DNA from: Drosophila miranda
Lineage: Eukaryota > Arthropoda > Insecta > Diptera > Drosophilidae
Direction: 5' to 3'
Length of the DNA: 64,000 nucleotides
NCBI RefSeq assembly: GCF_003369915.1
Contig: NC_046674.1
Span: forward strand, 23,129,657-23,193,656
Positions 22,420 through 33,430 of the stretch are shown in pieces; the first letter of the stretch is position 1; each line of letters begins with the position of its first letter. Below the pieces are notes generated by a model, which saw nothing but the letters and a program-made list of their open reading frames with translations, made no database searches and was not told the DNA's origin. Made by a program: the position numbers and the translations under genes.

Positions 22420-24708
22420 TTAAACAAACATCTTCTCCAGCATTTTTCTAAGTTTTTCTTGGGCATAGCGTATCTTTTGATATAATTCTTTGGACACACC
22501 GTTCTCCACGATGGTCGAGAAGCGATATGTGCGGAAGTTCTTCTCGTGATCCATGTATGTAATGGCACTCATACGCGGACAAAGAATGAGCTTCATGTGA
22601 TCCGAAAAATTAAGCTGAAATCAGGAATAGTTTTGGTTAATTTCTATAAGTCGGGAGAGCATTTACTAAATTTGTGTAGCTACCTGTACGGAACCGTTGG
22701 TAAGATGCATGACCACAGCACACGTTGTGCGGAACCAGGAGTGCAAATGGGGCATACGCGATATCTGATCACTCTCAATGTTCACATTATTGGCTCCAGC
22801 CTTCACGAGATGCTCGATCATGTAACGCTTGAAGTAGGAAAGCAGCTTCATCTTTTTATCAAGCGTCTTGCAGTAATCGGTCGTAGTCATGTAGCTCTCC
22901 TTTCCGTCCTTGTCTATGAAGTGGACGTTGATCTGGTTCGGAAGCAGAATCAATTTGGTTGTGTCGTTGAACATAACGCCAATGCCCTCATCACAGAGCT
23001 GATAACCGAAGCCGTATTTTTCACTGTAGTCGACCCATTTGGATATCCAGAAGAGCGGCTGTGCTGCAGGATCGGTATTCTCATCCTCGAGATTGCCTTG
23101 CAGTATGCGCGGCTGTAAGCACGAGATGATTAATAATTATTTAACAGATACAATCACTGCAATGATTACAAACCTTGTTGTTGATCAGATTGGTGAGCTG
23201 CTGGTGCAAGCTCTCAATGTCGCTGCGGTAGTCTTCGTTGTGGCGGCACACCTGGGCCGAGGCAGTGATGGCGTCGTGCAAGTTGGTATTGAGGAATGTT
23301 GACTCCAGACGAGTATCATCCCTAATGCCGTTCATCTCCATCAGCGGCTTGCGATGAATGGAGTCTTCAATGGTGTCGTTGATGCCAATTCGCGGAGCCA
23401 TAGTTAGGCAAGAGCTTGGCAAGAACGTTGGCACCTTCGAGCCCTTCAGGAAGTCGTAGTTCAGCAACTGGCCAATTGCTGGGCGGCTCTCAGGGTTCGG
23501 CTGGAGCATGGAGATCACCATATCAGCAGCAGGTTTTCTCAAGTAGCTTGGCACTCTGTACTCGCACTTCTTGATCTTTGAATAAGTGTCCTTCAGCGTT
23601 TTGGTCTCAAACGGGGGTTGGCCTACCAACAGAGTGTACATGACGCAGCCAATGGACCATATGTCCACTTCGAACGAATGCCCCTTTTTGGTGAGAATTT
23701 CTGGGGCAATGTAGTTTGGGGTGCCGCACAGAGTCTTCTTGCGTTCGCCCTCATATTCGATGCGAGTGGCTAGGCCAAAGTCGCCAATCTTCACGTGCAG
23801 CATATCGTTTAAGAACAGGTTTCCTAGCTTCAAGTCGCGATGGATAATGCGGTTGTCGTGCAGATACTTGACGCCTTGGATGATCTGGTAAATGTAGTAG
23901 CGGCACTCGAACTCCGTGATGCTTTTCCGGCGCTTGTGCAGCTCCATCATCGACTGAGTGGCAAAAAGGCGGGATCCATTAGTTCGGAAGAACGCATGCT
24001 ATGCTGAATTTCCGGCGTACTTACCCGCTTCTTGCAAAGCTCCAGGACAATGTAAATGTTCTGGACATCCTCGAAATAGCTATGGAACTTCACTATGTTG
24101 GGATGATTGAGACTACGATGAATGGTAATCTCCTGAGCGGTCTTCTCCTTCAGGTTGTGCTTGATCATCAGCTTCTTTGATACGATTTTGCCGGCAAAAA
24201 CATCGTCGGTCTCCACATCGATGATTTCGTAGCACTTGGCAAAGCCGCCCTACACAAGCAATTGCAAAACATCTCATTATAGCCACAATTTTTTACTAAA
24301 TAATTGTAAATTGAATGCGACGCGACAAAAAAAAAAGAATGTACGTTTGCATGCATGTATGTGGCTGGGCCGTCACTTCTTTGACAACTCTACCAGGCAC
24401 ACACACGCACGCGTTCACACATAAAACAGTGGAAGGGTGCCAAAGGAAACTGAGGCGAAAATAGATGTAAGCCGCATGCTTGTATGTGTTGGTTTGCATG
24501 CCCTTACATACATATGTGTATGCCCAGCGCTGTGAGGCTGCGCAGAGTTGTTAAAATGTGCATGAGGATTCCCTAGAACACAATGATCCACTTCTGGGGC
24601 AAGTCTTACCTTTCCAAAGAAGCGCATACGCTTATACGTCCTGCGTTGATTGGAGTCGAAGAGACGATCCGGTATATCTGTGCTTTTATCCTCCGGTTTT
24701 GCGGCCAT
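22420..24708 (-). CDS. polo: Polo-like kinase (Polo), copy 4, intact
   Basis: Exons 24708-24610, 24249-24025, 23953-23174, 23112-22684 and 22614-22420, constant offset 20109 from copy 1. Full-length frame with intact splice sites, kinase motifs and polo-box pincer. It has Leu66 and otherwise follows the array consensus (Pro221, Asn330, Ser340). It sits in a 4444-bp short unit, the smallest repeat period in the array. Confidence 0.96.
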
Positions 24709-25177
24709 TTTGCTCTGATGTCCCTTTGCCTTGGCGTTCACTCGAAACACAAAAAACTTCCTCGCCTTCGCGTTGATGCAAAATCCGCTCTGTACACACC
24801 ACGTCCAGTTAAATGCGTTCCCAAAGAAACAATTTAAGATTAATGCAAATGCCAAGACACAAATGATCACTCGCAGACTATGCCTATGCCCACCGACACC
24901 ACTCACAATTCACAGTTCACGAAAAATAGCCACAAAGCGGAGAACGCGCCGAAACCGTTCGATTTAAATGCCAATGAAAATTAGTGGTGTGCGCTGTACA
25001 TAAATCGAGCTATAATAAATTTTAGTAGATGAATTTTTATATACTTGTGAGACTGATAAGTCAACGCAACTAGTTTTCTGAAATCAGAGCACTCTATTTC
25101 TCTATTCAGTTGCAGAAATATGCTTAAGTAATAGTTTATAATACCCGTCGGCATAACACAGTGGCACCGTGACACAG
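24709..25177 (-). promoter_or_regulatory. polo 5' flank, unit 4
   Basis: 469 bp; TATTTCTCTATTCAG allele and ATTAGTGGTG near 24980 (ATTAGTGATG in copies 1-3). No clear core promoter motif identified. Confidence 0.5.
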
Positions 25178-25604
25178 TGTTCTATTTAACATGTAATATA
25201 ATACCTCACGACAACACACTGGCCACTGCAGTGAGTTCTGCTGACAATGCACTCTCTCCGCAGATGGCAAAGACAGCGGGGCAGTTGCTGACCATCAAAA
25301 TATCGCAATTGCCCACCAGACACTAAAATTATCCATAATACACAAAACATATATTTTACAGACTCAGCACTTTTGTACCTTTTATCACCTATAAATAAGA
25401 ATCAGTTTTATCAATAAAATCAGTATCAGAAACAGTACCATAACTGCCTGTCACTCATCTTCCATCGCAATCATCAGAGGCTGTCGCCGTGTCTTCAGAC
25501 CCTCCCTTGCGCACCGTAGGATACCCACTCCGCAGTCCAACTGGTTCAAGTTCTAGTTGCGACGACCAAACTGTAGACGGTTTATGTACCGTATGCAACC
25601 CAGC
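25178..25604 (+). repeat. BEL LTR, 3'-truncated
   Basis: 427 bp; TATAAATA at 25390 and initiator retained. Confidence 0.85.
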
Positions 25605-26149
25605 AACCCACTGATACAACAGCGCTCACCCCAGGACACTTCTTGATTGGTGAACCATTGACAACGCCTCCTGACGTCAATACTGATCAACAAGGAAGAA
25701 CATTGGTCAAGCGCTGGGAATTGGTATCGCGCCTAAAGCATTCATTCTGGAAACAATGGTCTACAGAATACCTCCAAGAATTGCAAGCTCGGCATAAATG
25801 GAAGACCGCTTCACCAAACGTACCTGAAGGATTATTAGTTTTGGTTAAGGAAGACAACCTTCCTGTAATGAAGTGGCCAATGGGTCGCATCATTAAGACA
25901 TATCCTGGACAGGACAACCACGTACGAGTGGTTGACGTTAAGACAGCATCTGGCGTATACAAGCGCCCTATCACTCGTCTAGCGCCGCTCTTTCCAGAAG
26001 ATGTGGCAATCAAACGTTCCCACAACGTGATCAGTGACACCACGGAGATTGATGAGCCACCCACACAGCAAACAACAAAATTGTCACCTACATTAACATC
26101 AACAGATGGGCAACCTGACGTATACTACGGGAAAAAACACTGTATTTAA
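25605..26149 (+). pseudogene. pol: BEL pol C-terminal fragment
   Basis: Open from about 25643 to the pol stop; only the C-terminal domain. The end reads DVYYGKKHCI rather than DVYCGKKHCI, as also in R10. Confidence 0.85.
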
Positions 26150-26301
26150 AGTCTTTTTATACCCGATACTCAAAATGAGTATTGGGGTATATTAGATTTG
26201 TGGTAAAAGTGGATGTGTGTAACGTCTAGAAGGAATCGTTTGCGACCCCATAAAGTATATATATTCTTGATCAGCATCAATAGCCGAGTCGATTGAGCCC
26301 T

Positions 26302-26424
26302 GTCCGTCCGTCCGTCCGTCCGTCCGTCCGACCGTCCGTCCGTCCGTCCGTCCGACCGTCCGTCCGTCCGTCCGTCCGTCCGTCCATCCGTCTGTCCGTC
26401 CGTCCGTCCGTCCGTCCGTCCGTC
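26302..26424. repeat. (GTCC)n microsatellite inside H1
   Basis: About 30 GTCC units with a few GACC, ATCC and GTCT interruptions. This is the long allele; H2 and H3 have only about 50-60 bp, mostly mixed GTCT/GTCC. Confidence 0.95.
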
Positions 26425-26439
26425 CCCTTCAGCGCCTAG

Positions 26440-27110
26440 TGCTCAAAGACTATAAGAGCTAGAGCAACGATGTTTTGGATCCAGACTTCTGTGATATGTC
26501 ACTGCTACAAAAATATTTCAAAACTTCGCCCCACCCACTTCCGCCCCCACAAAGGATGAAAATCTGTGGCATCCACAATTTTAAAGATACGATAAAACCA
26601 AAAATGCAAAATCGTAGAGGATGACTATATGTTCTAGAGTGTAAAATCTCAACCAGATCGTAAAATTATTATAGCCAGAATCAAGAAAACAATTTCATTC
26701 TTTCTCGCTCGGTCTCTCTCTAACACACAGGTTTCATGGTCGGCTTTGCCAATTGCAAAATATGAGTTCAAGGATCTCAGAACCTATAAGAGCCAGAGCA
26801 ACCAAATTTGGTATCCACACTCCTGTGATATCTGACCTTGACCGTTTCTTGTCCAAATTTCGCCACACCCCCTTCCGCCCCCGCAAAGGACGAAAATCTG
26901 GGGCATCCACAAATCTCAGAGACTATTAAGGCTAGAGTAACCAAATTTGGTATCCGCTTTTCTGTTACATCTCACTATAAAACGTATATCTCAGAATTTC
27001 GCCCCACCCCCTTCCGCCCCAACAAAAAACGAAAATCTGTTGCATCCACAATATTGCACATTCGAGAAAACTAAAAACGCAGAATCATAGATAACGACTA
27101 TATCTATCAG
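26440..27110. repeat. Degenerate internal repeats of H1
   Basis: Three diverged modules begin at about 26440, 26772 and 26914. Each has a CTCAGAGACTATAAGAGC-like start, a TTTGGTATCC-like middle, and a CCCCTTCCGCCCC then AAAATCTG end. They are internal repeats of the element, not genes. Confidence 0.7.
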
Positions 27111-27346
27111 ATTGCTGAATCTGGATCAGATCGGATCATTTTTGTAGCCAAAAGCAAGAAATCAATTTGCAGTGGCCACGCAGCGCCCGACGTCACGCTC
27201 AGACTGATTTTCTGTCTCTCTCGCACGCACTCCTTGTCGTGTGGTTCAATATTAGCGGCGTCTGCCGCAGGAGAGCCATACTGACTTAGTATCGGGTATA
27301 ACTGTATAGTTGCGGTGTACGCAGCAACTCACAACGTTCTCCCTCG

Positions 27347-28051
27347 TTTTTATATCCGATCTTTCTCTATACCTCCAAAAAAAAAATTACCACGATACTT
27401 ACACCTGAACTGCGATAAATTGTTTCAAGTTTCCTAATTCGTGCGTCAGCCGAAACAATAGAAATTTGGCCGACGGTACTCAGAAAACAGAAATATAATA
27501 CATAAGACATTCCTAGAATCAATTTGAGACGTAAAATCTTCCAATTTGAATAATTTGAGAAGCATTGTATTTATTACTACAGTGGTTCAAATTTTATTAG
27601 CTTAGGTAAAAATACAAAAGAAATGTTTACTCCCAAACCGCAGGGTTCTAATAGTTAACATCCATGTTTTGTTTGTTGTTTTTTCTACACAAATGTTCGA
27701 ATTGTTGAAATGATGCGTGGGCGATCGAGGATTACTTGTAATTTCTAAAAGTATACATTTATTTTTATTTATTAATAATTTCTTTCGATATTCGTGTACG
27801 AAAATATTTGAACAGATATAAACGTTAAACAGGGAACTAAAGTGGAATGCAAAACCAAACGAAAAAAAAAACGTTAAACAGTAAATACAAATTTGGACAG
27901 AAACTACGATTGTGGGAAAGAATTGGCGTGGGAACAGATGAATGGTTAGGTTGGGTTGGCTAAGGCGTTCGTGATTTAGCTTAAACTAACATTTTGCCTT
28001 AGAATGATAGTCCGCTGGTAGGTTGTGGAGATGGTGAACATCATCCAACAA
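27347..28051. other. polo 3' spacer, unit 5 (right of H1)
   Basis: The spacer resumes at the T run after H1 and is complete to the polo stop. It lacks the 33-bp insert. Minus-strand AATAAA cluster near 27768-27783. Confidence 0.7.
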
Positions 28052-30339
28052 TTAAACAAACATCTTCTCCAGCATTTTTCTAAGTTTTTCTTGGGCATAG
28101 CGTATCTTTTGATATAATTCTTTGGACACACCGTTCTCCACGATGGTCGAGAAGCGATATGTGCGGAAGTTCTTTTCGTGATCCATGTATGTAATGGCAC
28201 TCATACGCGGACAAAGAATGAGCTTCATGTGATCCGAAAAATTAAGCTGAAATCAGGAATAGTTTTGGTTAATTTCTATAAGTCGGGAGAGCATTTACTA
28301 AATTTGTGTAGCTACCTGTACGGAACCGTTGGTAAGATGCATGACCACAGCACACGTTGTGCGGAACCAGGAGTGCAAATGGGGCATACGCGATATCTGA
28401 TCACTCTCAATGTTCACATTATTGGCTCCAGCCTTCACGAGATGCTCGATCATGTAACGCTTGAAGTAGGAAAGCAGCTTCATCTTTTTATCAAGTGTCT
28501 TGCAGTAATCGGTCGTAGTCATGTAGCTCTCCTTTCCGTCCTTGTCTATGAAGTGGACGTTGATCTGGTTCGGAAGCAGAATCAATTTGGTTGTGTCGTT
28601 GAACATAACGCCAATGCCCTCATCACAGAGCTGATAACCGAAGCCGTATTTTTCACTGTAGTCGACCCATTTGGATATCCAGAAGAGCGGCTGTGCTGCA
28701 GGATCGGTATTCTCATCCTCGAGATTGCCTTGCAGTATGCGCGGCTGTAAGCACGAGATGATTAATAATTATTTAACAGATACAATCACTGCAATGATTA
28801 CAAACCTTGTTGTTGATCAGATTGGTGAGCTGCTGGTGCAAGCTCTCAATGTCGCTGCGGTAGTCTTCGTTGTGGCGGCACACCTGGGCCGAGGCAGTGA
28901 TGGCGTCGTGCAAGTTGGTATTGAGGAATGTTGACTCCAGACGAGTATCATCCCTAATGCCGTTCATCTCCATCAGCGGCTTGCGATGAATGGAGTCTTC
29001 AATGGTGTCGTTGATGCCAATTCGCGGAGCCATAGTTAGGCAAGAGCTTGGCAAGAACGTTGGCACCTTCGAGCCCTTCAGGAAGTCGTAGTTCAGCAAC
29101 TGGCCAATTGCTGGGCGGCTCTCAGGGTTCGGCTGGAGCATGGAGATCACCATATCAGCAGCAGGTTTTCTCAAGTAGCTTGGCACTCTGTACTCGCACT
29201 TCTTGATCTTTGAATAAGTGTCCTTCAGCGTTTTGGTCTCAAACGGGTGTTGGCCTACCAACAGAGTGTACATGACGCAGCCAATGGACCATATGTCCAC
29301 TTCGAACGAATGCCCCTTTTTGGTGAGAATTTCCGGGGCAATGTAGTTTGGGGTGCCGCACAGAGTCTTCTTGCGTTCGCCCTCATATTCGATGCGAGTG
29401 GCTAGGCCAAAGTCGCCAATCTTTACGTGCAGCATATCGTTCAAGAACAGGTTTCCTAGCTTCAAGTCGCGATGGATAATGCGGTTGTCGTGCAGATACT
29501 TGACGCCTTGGATGATCTGGTAAATGTAGTAGCGGCACTCGAACTCCGTGATGCTTTTCCGGCGCTTGTGCAGCTCCATCATCGACTGAGTGCAAAAAGG
29601 CGGGATCCATTAGTTCGGAAGAACGCATGCTATGCTGAATTTCCGGCGTACTTACCCGCTTCTTGCAAAGCTCCAGGACAATGTAAATGTTCTGGACATC
29701 CTCGAAATAGCTATGGAACTTCACTATGTTGGGATGATTGAGACTACGATGAATGGTAATCTCCTGAGCGGTCTTCTCCTTCTGGTTGTGCTTGATCATC
29801 AGCTTCTTTGATACGATTTTGCCGGCAAAAACATCGTCGGTCTTCACATCGATGATTTCGTAGCACTTGGCAAAGCCGCCCTGCACAAGCAATTGCAAAA
29901 CATCTCATTATAGCCACAATTTTTTACTAAATAATTGTAAATTGAATGCGACGCGCCAAAAAAAAAAGAATGTACGTTTGCATGCATGTATGTGGCTGGG
30001 CCGTCACTTCTTTGACAACTCTACCAGGCACACACACGCACGCGTTCACACATAAAACAGTGGAAGGGTGCCAAAGGAAACTGAGGCGAAAATAGATGTA
30101 AGCCGCATGCTTGTATGTGTTGGTTTGCATGCCCTTACATACATATGTGTATGCCCAGCGCTGTGAGGCTGCGCAGAGTTGTTAAAATGTGCATGAGGAT
30201 TCCCTAGAACACAATGATCCACTTCTGGGGCAAGTCTTACCTTTCCAAAGAAGCGCATACGCTTATACGTCCTGCGTTGATTGGAGTCGAAGAGACGATC
30301 CGGTATATCTGTGCTTTTATCCTCCGGTTTTGCGGCCAT
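28052..30339 (-). CDS. polo: Polo-like kinase (Polo), copy 5, intact
   Basis: Exons 30339-30241, 29880-29656, 29585-28806, 28744-28316 and 28246-28052. A single-base loss relative to copy 1 lies in intron 2 (near 29593) and does not touch the frame. The intron 1 acceptor is CAG instead of TAG. Catalytic residues and polo-box pincer are intact. Replacements are Glu46Lys (shared with copy 7), Pro221His (shared with 7, 8 and 9); residue 66 is Gln as in copy 1. Pro221His lies in the C-lobe loop VGQPPF, a usually conserved stretch of Plks. Confidence 0.95.
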
Positions 30340-30805
30340 TTTGCTCTGATGTCCCTTTGCCTTGGCGTTCACTCGAAACACAAAAAACTTCCTCGCCTTC
30401 GCGTTGATGCAAAATCCGCTCTGTACACACCACGTCCAGTTAAATGCGTTCCCAAAGAAACAATTTAAGATTAATGCAAATGCCAAGACACAAATGATCA
30501 CTCGCAGACTATGGCTATGCCCACCGACACCACTCACAATTCACAGTTCACGAAAAATAGCCACAAAGCGGAGAACGCGCCGAAACCGTTCGATTTAAAT
30601 GCCAATGAAAATTAGTGGTGTGCGCTGTACATAGATCGAGCTATAATAAATTTTAGTAGATAAATTTTTATATACTTGTGAGACTGATAAGTCAACGCAA
30701 CTACTTTTCTGAAATCAGAGCACTCTATTTTGTTCAGTTGCAGAAATATGCTTAAGTAATAGTTTATAATACCCGTCGGCATAACACAGTGGCACCGTAA
30801 CACAG
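30340..30805 (-). promoter_or_regulatory. polo 5' flank, unit 5
   Basis: 466 bp with the TATTTTGTTCAG allele. Small private changes: ACATAGATCG near 30630 and CACCGTAACAC just before the LTR. Confidence 0.5.
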
Positions 30806-31258
30806 TGTTCTATTTAACATGTAATATAATACCTCACGACAACACACTGGCCACTGCAGTGAGTTCTGCTGACAATGCACTCTCTCCGCAGATGGCAAAG
30901 ACAGCGGGGCAGTTGCTGACCATCAAAATATCGCAATTGCCCACCAGACACTAAAATTATCCATAATACACAAAACATATATTTTACAGACTCAGCACTT
31001 TTGTACCTTTTATCACCTATAAATAAGAATCAGTTTTATCAATAAAATCAGTATCAGAAACAGTACCATAAATGCCTGTCACTCATCTTCCATCGCAATC
31101 ATCAGAGGCTGTCGCCGTGTCTTCAGACCCTCCCTTGCGCACCGTAGGATACCCACTCCGCAGTCCAACTGGTTCAAGTTCTAGTTGCGACGACCAAACT
31201 GTAGACGGTTTATGTACCGTATGCAACCCAGCTTCCTACACACACACACACATTAACA
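30806..31258 (+). repeat. BEL 5' LTR, complete (453 bp)
   Basis: TGTT...AACA with the terminal (CA)n run. TATAAATA at 31018, AATAAA and initiator present. Followed by TGGTGACCCCGAC at 31261. Confidence 0.82.
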
Positions 31259-31672
31259 TTTGGTGACCCCGACCTTGGTCATCCTTTCAAACTGTCAGAC
31301 AAGCTACAGTGAAAGGATTCGATCTGGACATCAGATTGAAGCAGTCAACAGGACATCTTCAATAAAAATTTGGCATCAGGCCATACACTTACGGTAGCAT
31401 CTCCTACCAATAAGTATCACTTTGGCAAATCTGACATATTCAGGTTATCAGCCAACAGAAAAACAGCTATAGAATTCGATTACCACCAAGGTAATCAATT
31501 TTTGTTGTTCCGTGCGTTCCATAGATTGGAAACAGCACAAATCCTTCCATCCAACACATCACCTGTACTATTACCTTTCTGACCGACAACGGTTGCGATT
31601 CGGAGCGTATCCAGCTGCAAAGCAAATAAAACACTCCCAACGGGTCAGAAGTAATAGGTACAAACAGATAGA

Positions 31673-33430
31673 ATGGATACACATATGGAGGCAGAAGCTG
31701 CCGCTACATGGGCAATGGATGTGCAGCAAGAGATTGGTGAGGAAATATCGAGGTGCATTCGGAACTTTAAAAAAGATTCCCAAGAACGAAAGCAAACGGC
31801 CTCTTATTTTCAAGCCAAAATATCAGCACTCGAAAATGCGTGGAATCGCTTCAACAAAAACGACTCCAAACTTCGCGATACAGACAAAACGGATGAATAC
31901 GTTAAATTCCGTGAAGACTTACGTACAACATGTAAGCAATACATTACGATTTTTACCGAATGCATGGATAAGCTATCACAGACGTCTAGTGCTCGTGGGG
32001 AAAGTCAAATCGTCCCTAAAGAAAAGCATGAGAAACCTTCAGTAGGTCCCAAAGAAAGCGATCTGATCCAGCAGTCCTCGAAGGATTACAGCAAACTGCT
32101 TTCACTATGTCGCCGACAAAAGGCCATAGTAGAGTCCGTTAAACGCAATCTGAAACAACTTTCAGAGGCGGAAGGACGCACATCAAGTGATTTGATAAAA
32201 TCACTATGGACTCAAGCGCAGGAAGTCCACTTCACAATTCATGAGGAATACGAGGACCCAGTGGAAGGAGGATATGACATGGAATCCTACCTAACACTGG
32301 AAAGTAAGGTCCAAAGAGCATTGGCAAAATCAGCCACACCAAACACGGATAACGTGCAGCTTCCACGCATCAGCATCCCAAAGTTTGATGGGGATCTATT
32401 AAAGTGGACCCAGTTCTTCGGTGCCTACTTTGAAAAAGATGTGGTATCTTAAAACCACCGTTACCGGCGAGGCAGAAAGATTGATTCGACATATCGATCT
32501 AAAGGAAGAAAATTATGAAGCCGCTTGGGAAATACTAGTTGACGCATACAACAATCCCAGAGATGTTTCGAACACGGTACTGAACCGCTTCCTCAATCAC
32601 CAAACAATTAATGACGATCCCAAGTCATTAAAAGAGTTGTATATAACAACCATAGAAAGGGATTGGGCATCAATATATCTACATGGGATCCGATATTGAT
32701 TGCCATTATCAGAAACAAACTGGATGTAACAAGTAAGGCCTTGTATGAGCAATCATTGGGAAGCTCAAAGGACATCCAGGCGCTGGATACGATGCTTCAG
32801 TTCTTGGAGCAAAGAATTCGGGTTCTAGGAACCAGTAAGAAGCCACCAGCAGCAAGGAGAGAGCCAAAAGGCACGACATGTGCATCAGCAAACACAGGGA
32901 GAGCGCGAGCACCCTTATGCACATTCTGCAAGAAAGCAAGCCATTGGCTCTACGGATGCGAAGAATTTCGCTCCAAATCTCCATCAGAACGACTAAATTG
33001 GGTACAAAAACAAAAAATGTGCGTTAATTGTTTTAGAACAAATCACAAAACAAACGCATGCCCTGGTCGAAACTGCTTCAAGTGTGACAAGAAGCACAAC
33101 ACGATGCTACATTTGGAAACATCATCAGGCGCAGCTACAGAATCAAGAGGCCTGACGGTTGGTGCAGCAAGTAACAATAGTTACAATCTTCTGGCCACAG
33201 CAAAGGTGGCAGTAGAAGCCAACAACGGGCAGGTTGCTAATTTCAGAGCACTGCTAGATTCAGGATCACAGATAAACTTCATCTCTGAACGAATGGCATC
33301 AATGTTGTCACTCAAACTAAAAGACACAACATTACGGATCGAAGGAATTGGAGGTCAATCAAAGACCAGCAGAGCACGAGTAAATGTGCTCATGAAATCC
33401 CTTCACAATGGTTTTACGCAAAGAATTTAA
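31673..33430 (+). pseudogene. gag: BEL gag and protease region, frameshifted
   Basis: Frame 31673-32452 holds the Gag N-terminus and the start of the core (LPRISIPKFDGD). A 26-bp deletion near 32421 and another loss near 32655 (before GLGIN) shift the frame. Frame 32663-33430 then has two Cys/His clusters (CTFCKKASHWLYGC; CVNCFRTNHKTNAC) and CFKCDKKHNTMLH. The protease motif LLDSGSQINFIS follows, with its Asp codon at 33257. A stop at 33428 (AAGAATTTAA) separates it from RT. This is the only place in the window where the protease survives. Confidence 0.88.

Larger units (their letters stand above)
25178..26149 (+). mobile_element. BEL fragment R6: LTR fused to the 3' end of pol
   Basis: LTR 25178-25604 joined to pol 25605-26149 with the R3-type joint. 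Eight bases past the pol stop a DINE-like element has inserted in the T run. Confidence 0.92.
26158..27346 (+). mobile_element. mini-me / DINE-1-like non-autonomous element H1 (Helentron type)
   Basis: Inserted in the T run just after the pol stop. The unit is 1187 bp longer than the empty 4444-bp unit, which fixes its size. Subterminal inverted repeats TATACCCGATACT (26158) and AGTATCGGGTATA (27288-27300) flank it. The 3' end has a hairpin with AGTTGC/GCAACT arms (27308-27329) and then CCCTCG before the T run. It carries a TATATATA stretch, a conserved core (TCAATAGCCGAGTCGATTGA) and a (GTCC)n microsatellite, the order known for mini-me elements. No target duplication is seen, fitting Helentron insertion in T runs. 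No coding region. The strand is a convention, taking the hairpin end as 3'. Confidence 0.8.

Noticed and set aside
26302-26424. CRISPR-like regular repeat
   Set aside because: A simple 4-base microsatellite without spacers, in a eukaryotic transposable element.
26158-27346. Classical TIR DNA transposon
   Set aside because: The inverted repeats are not at the extreme 3' end: 46 bases with a hairpin follow, and there is no target duplication. A Helentron/DINE type fits better.
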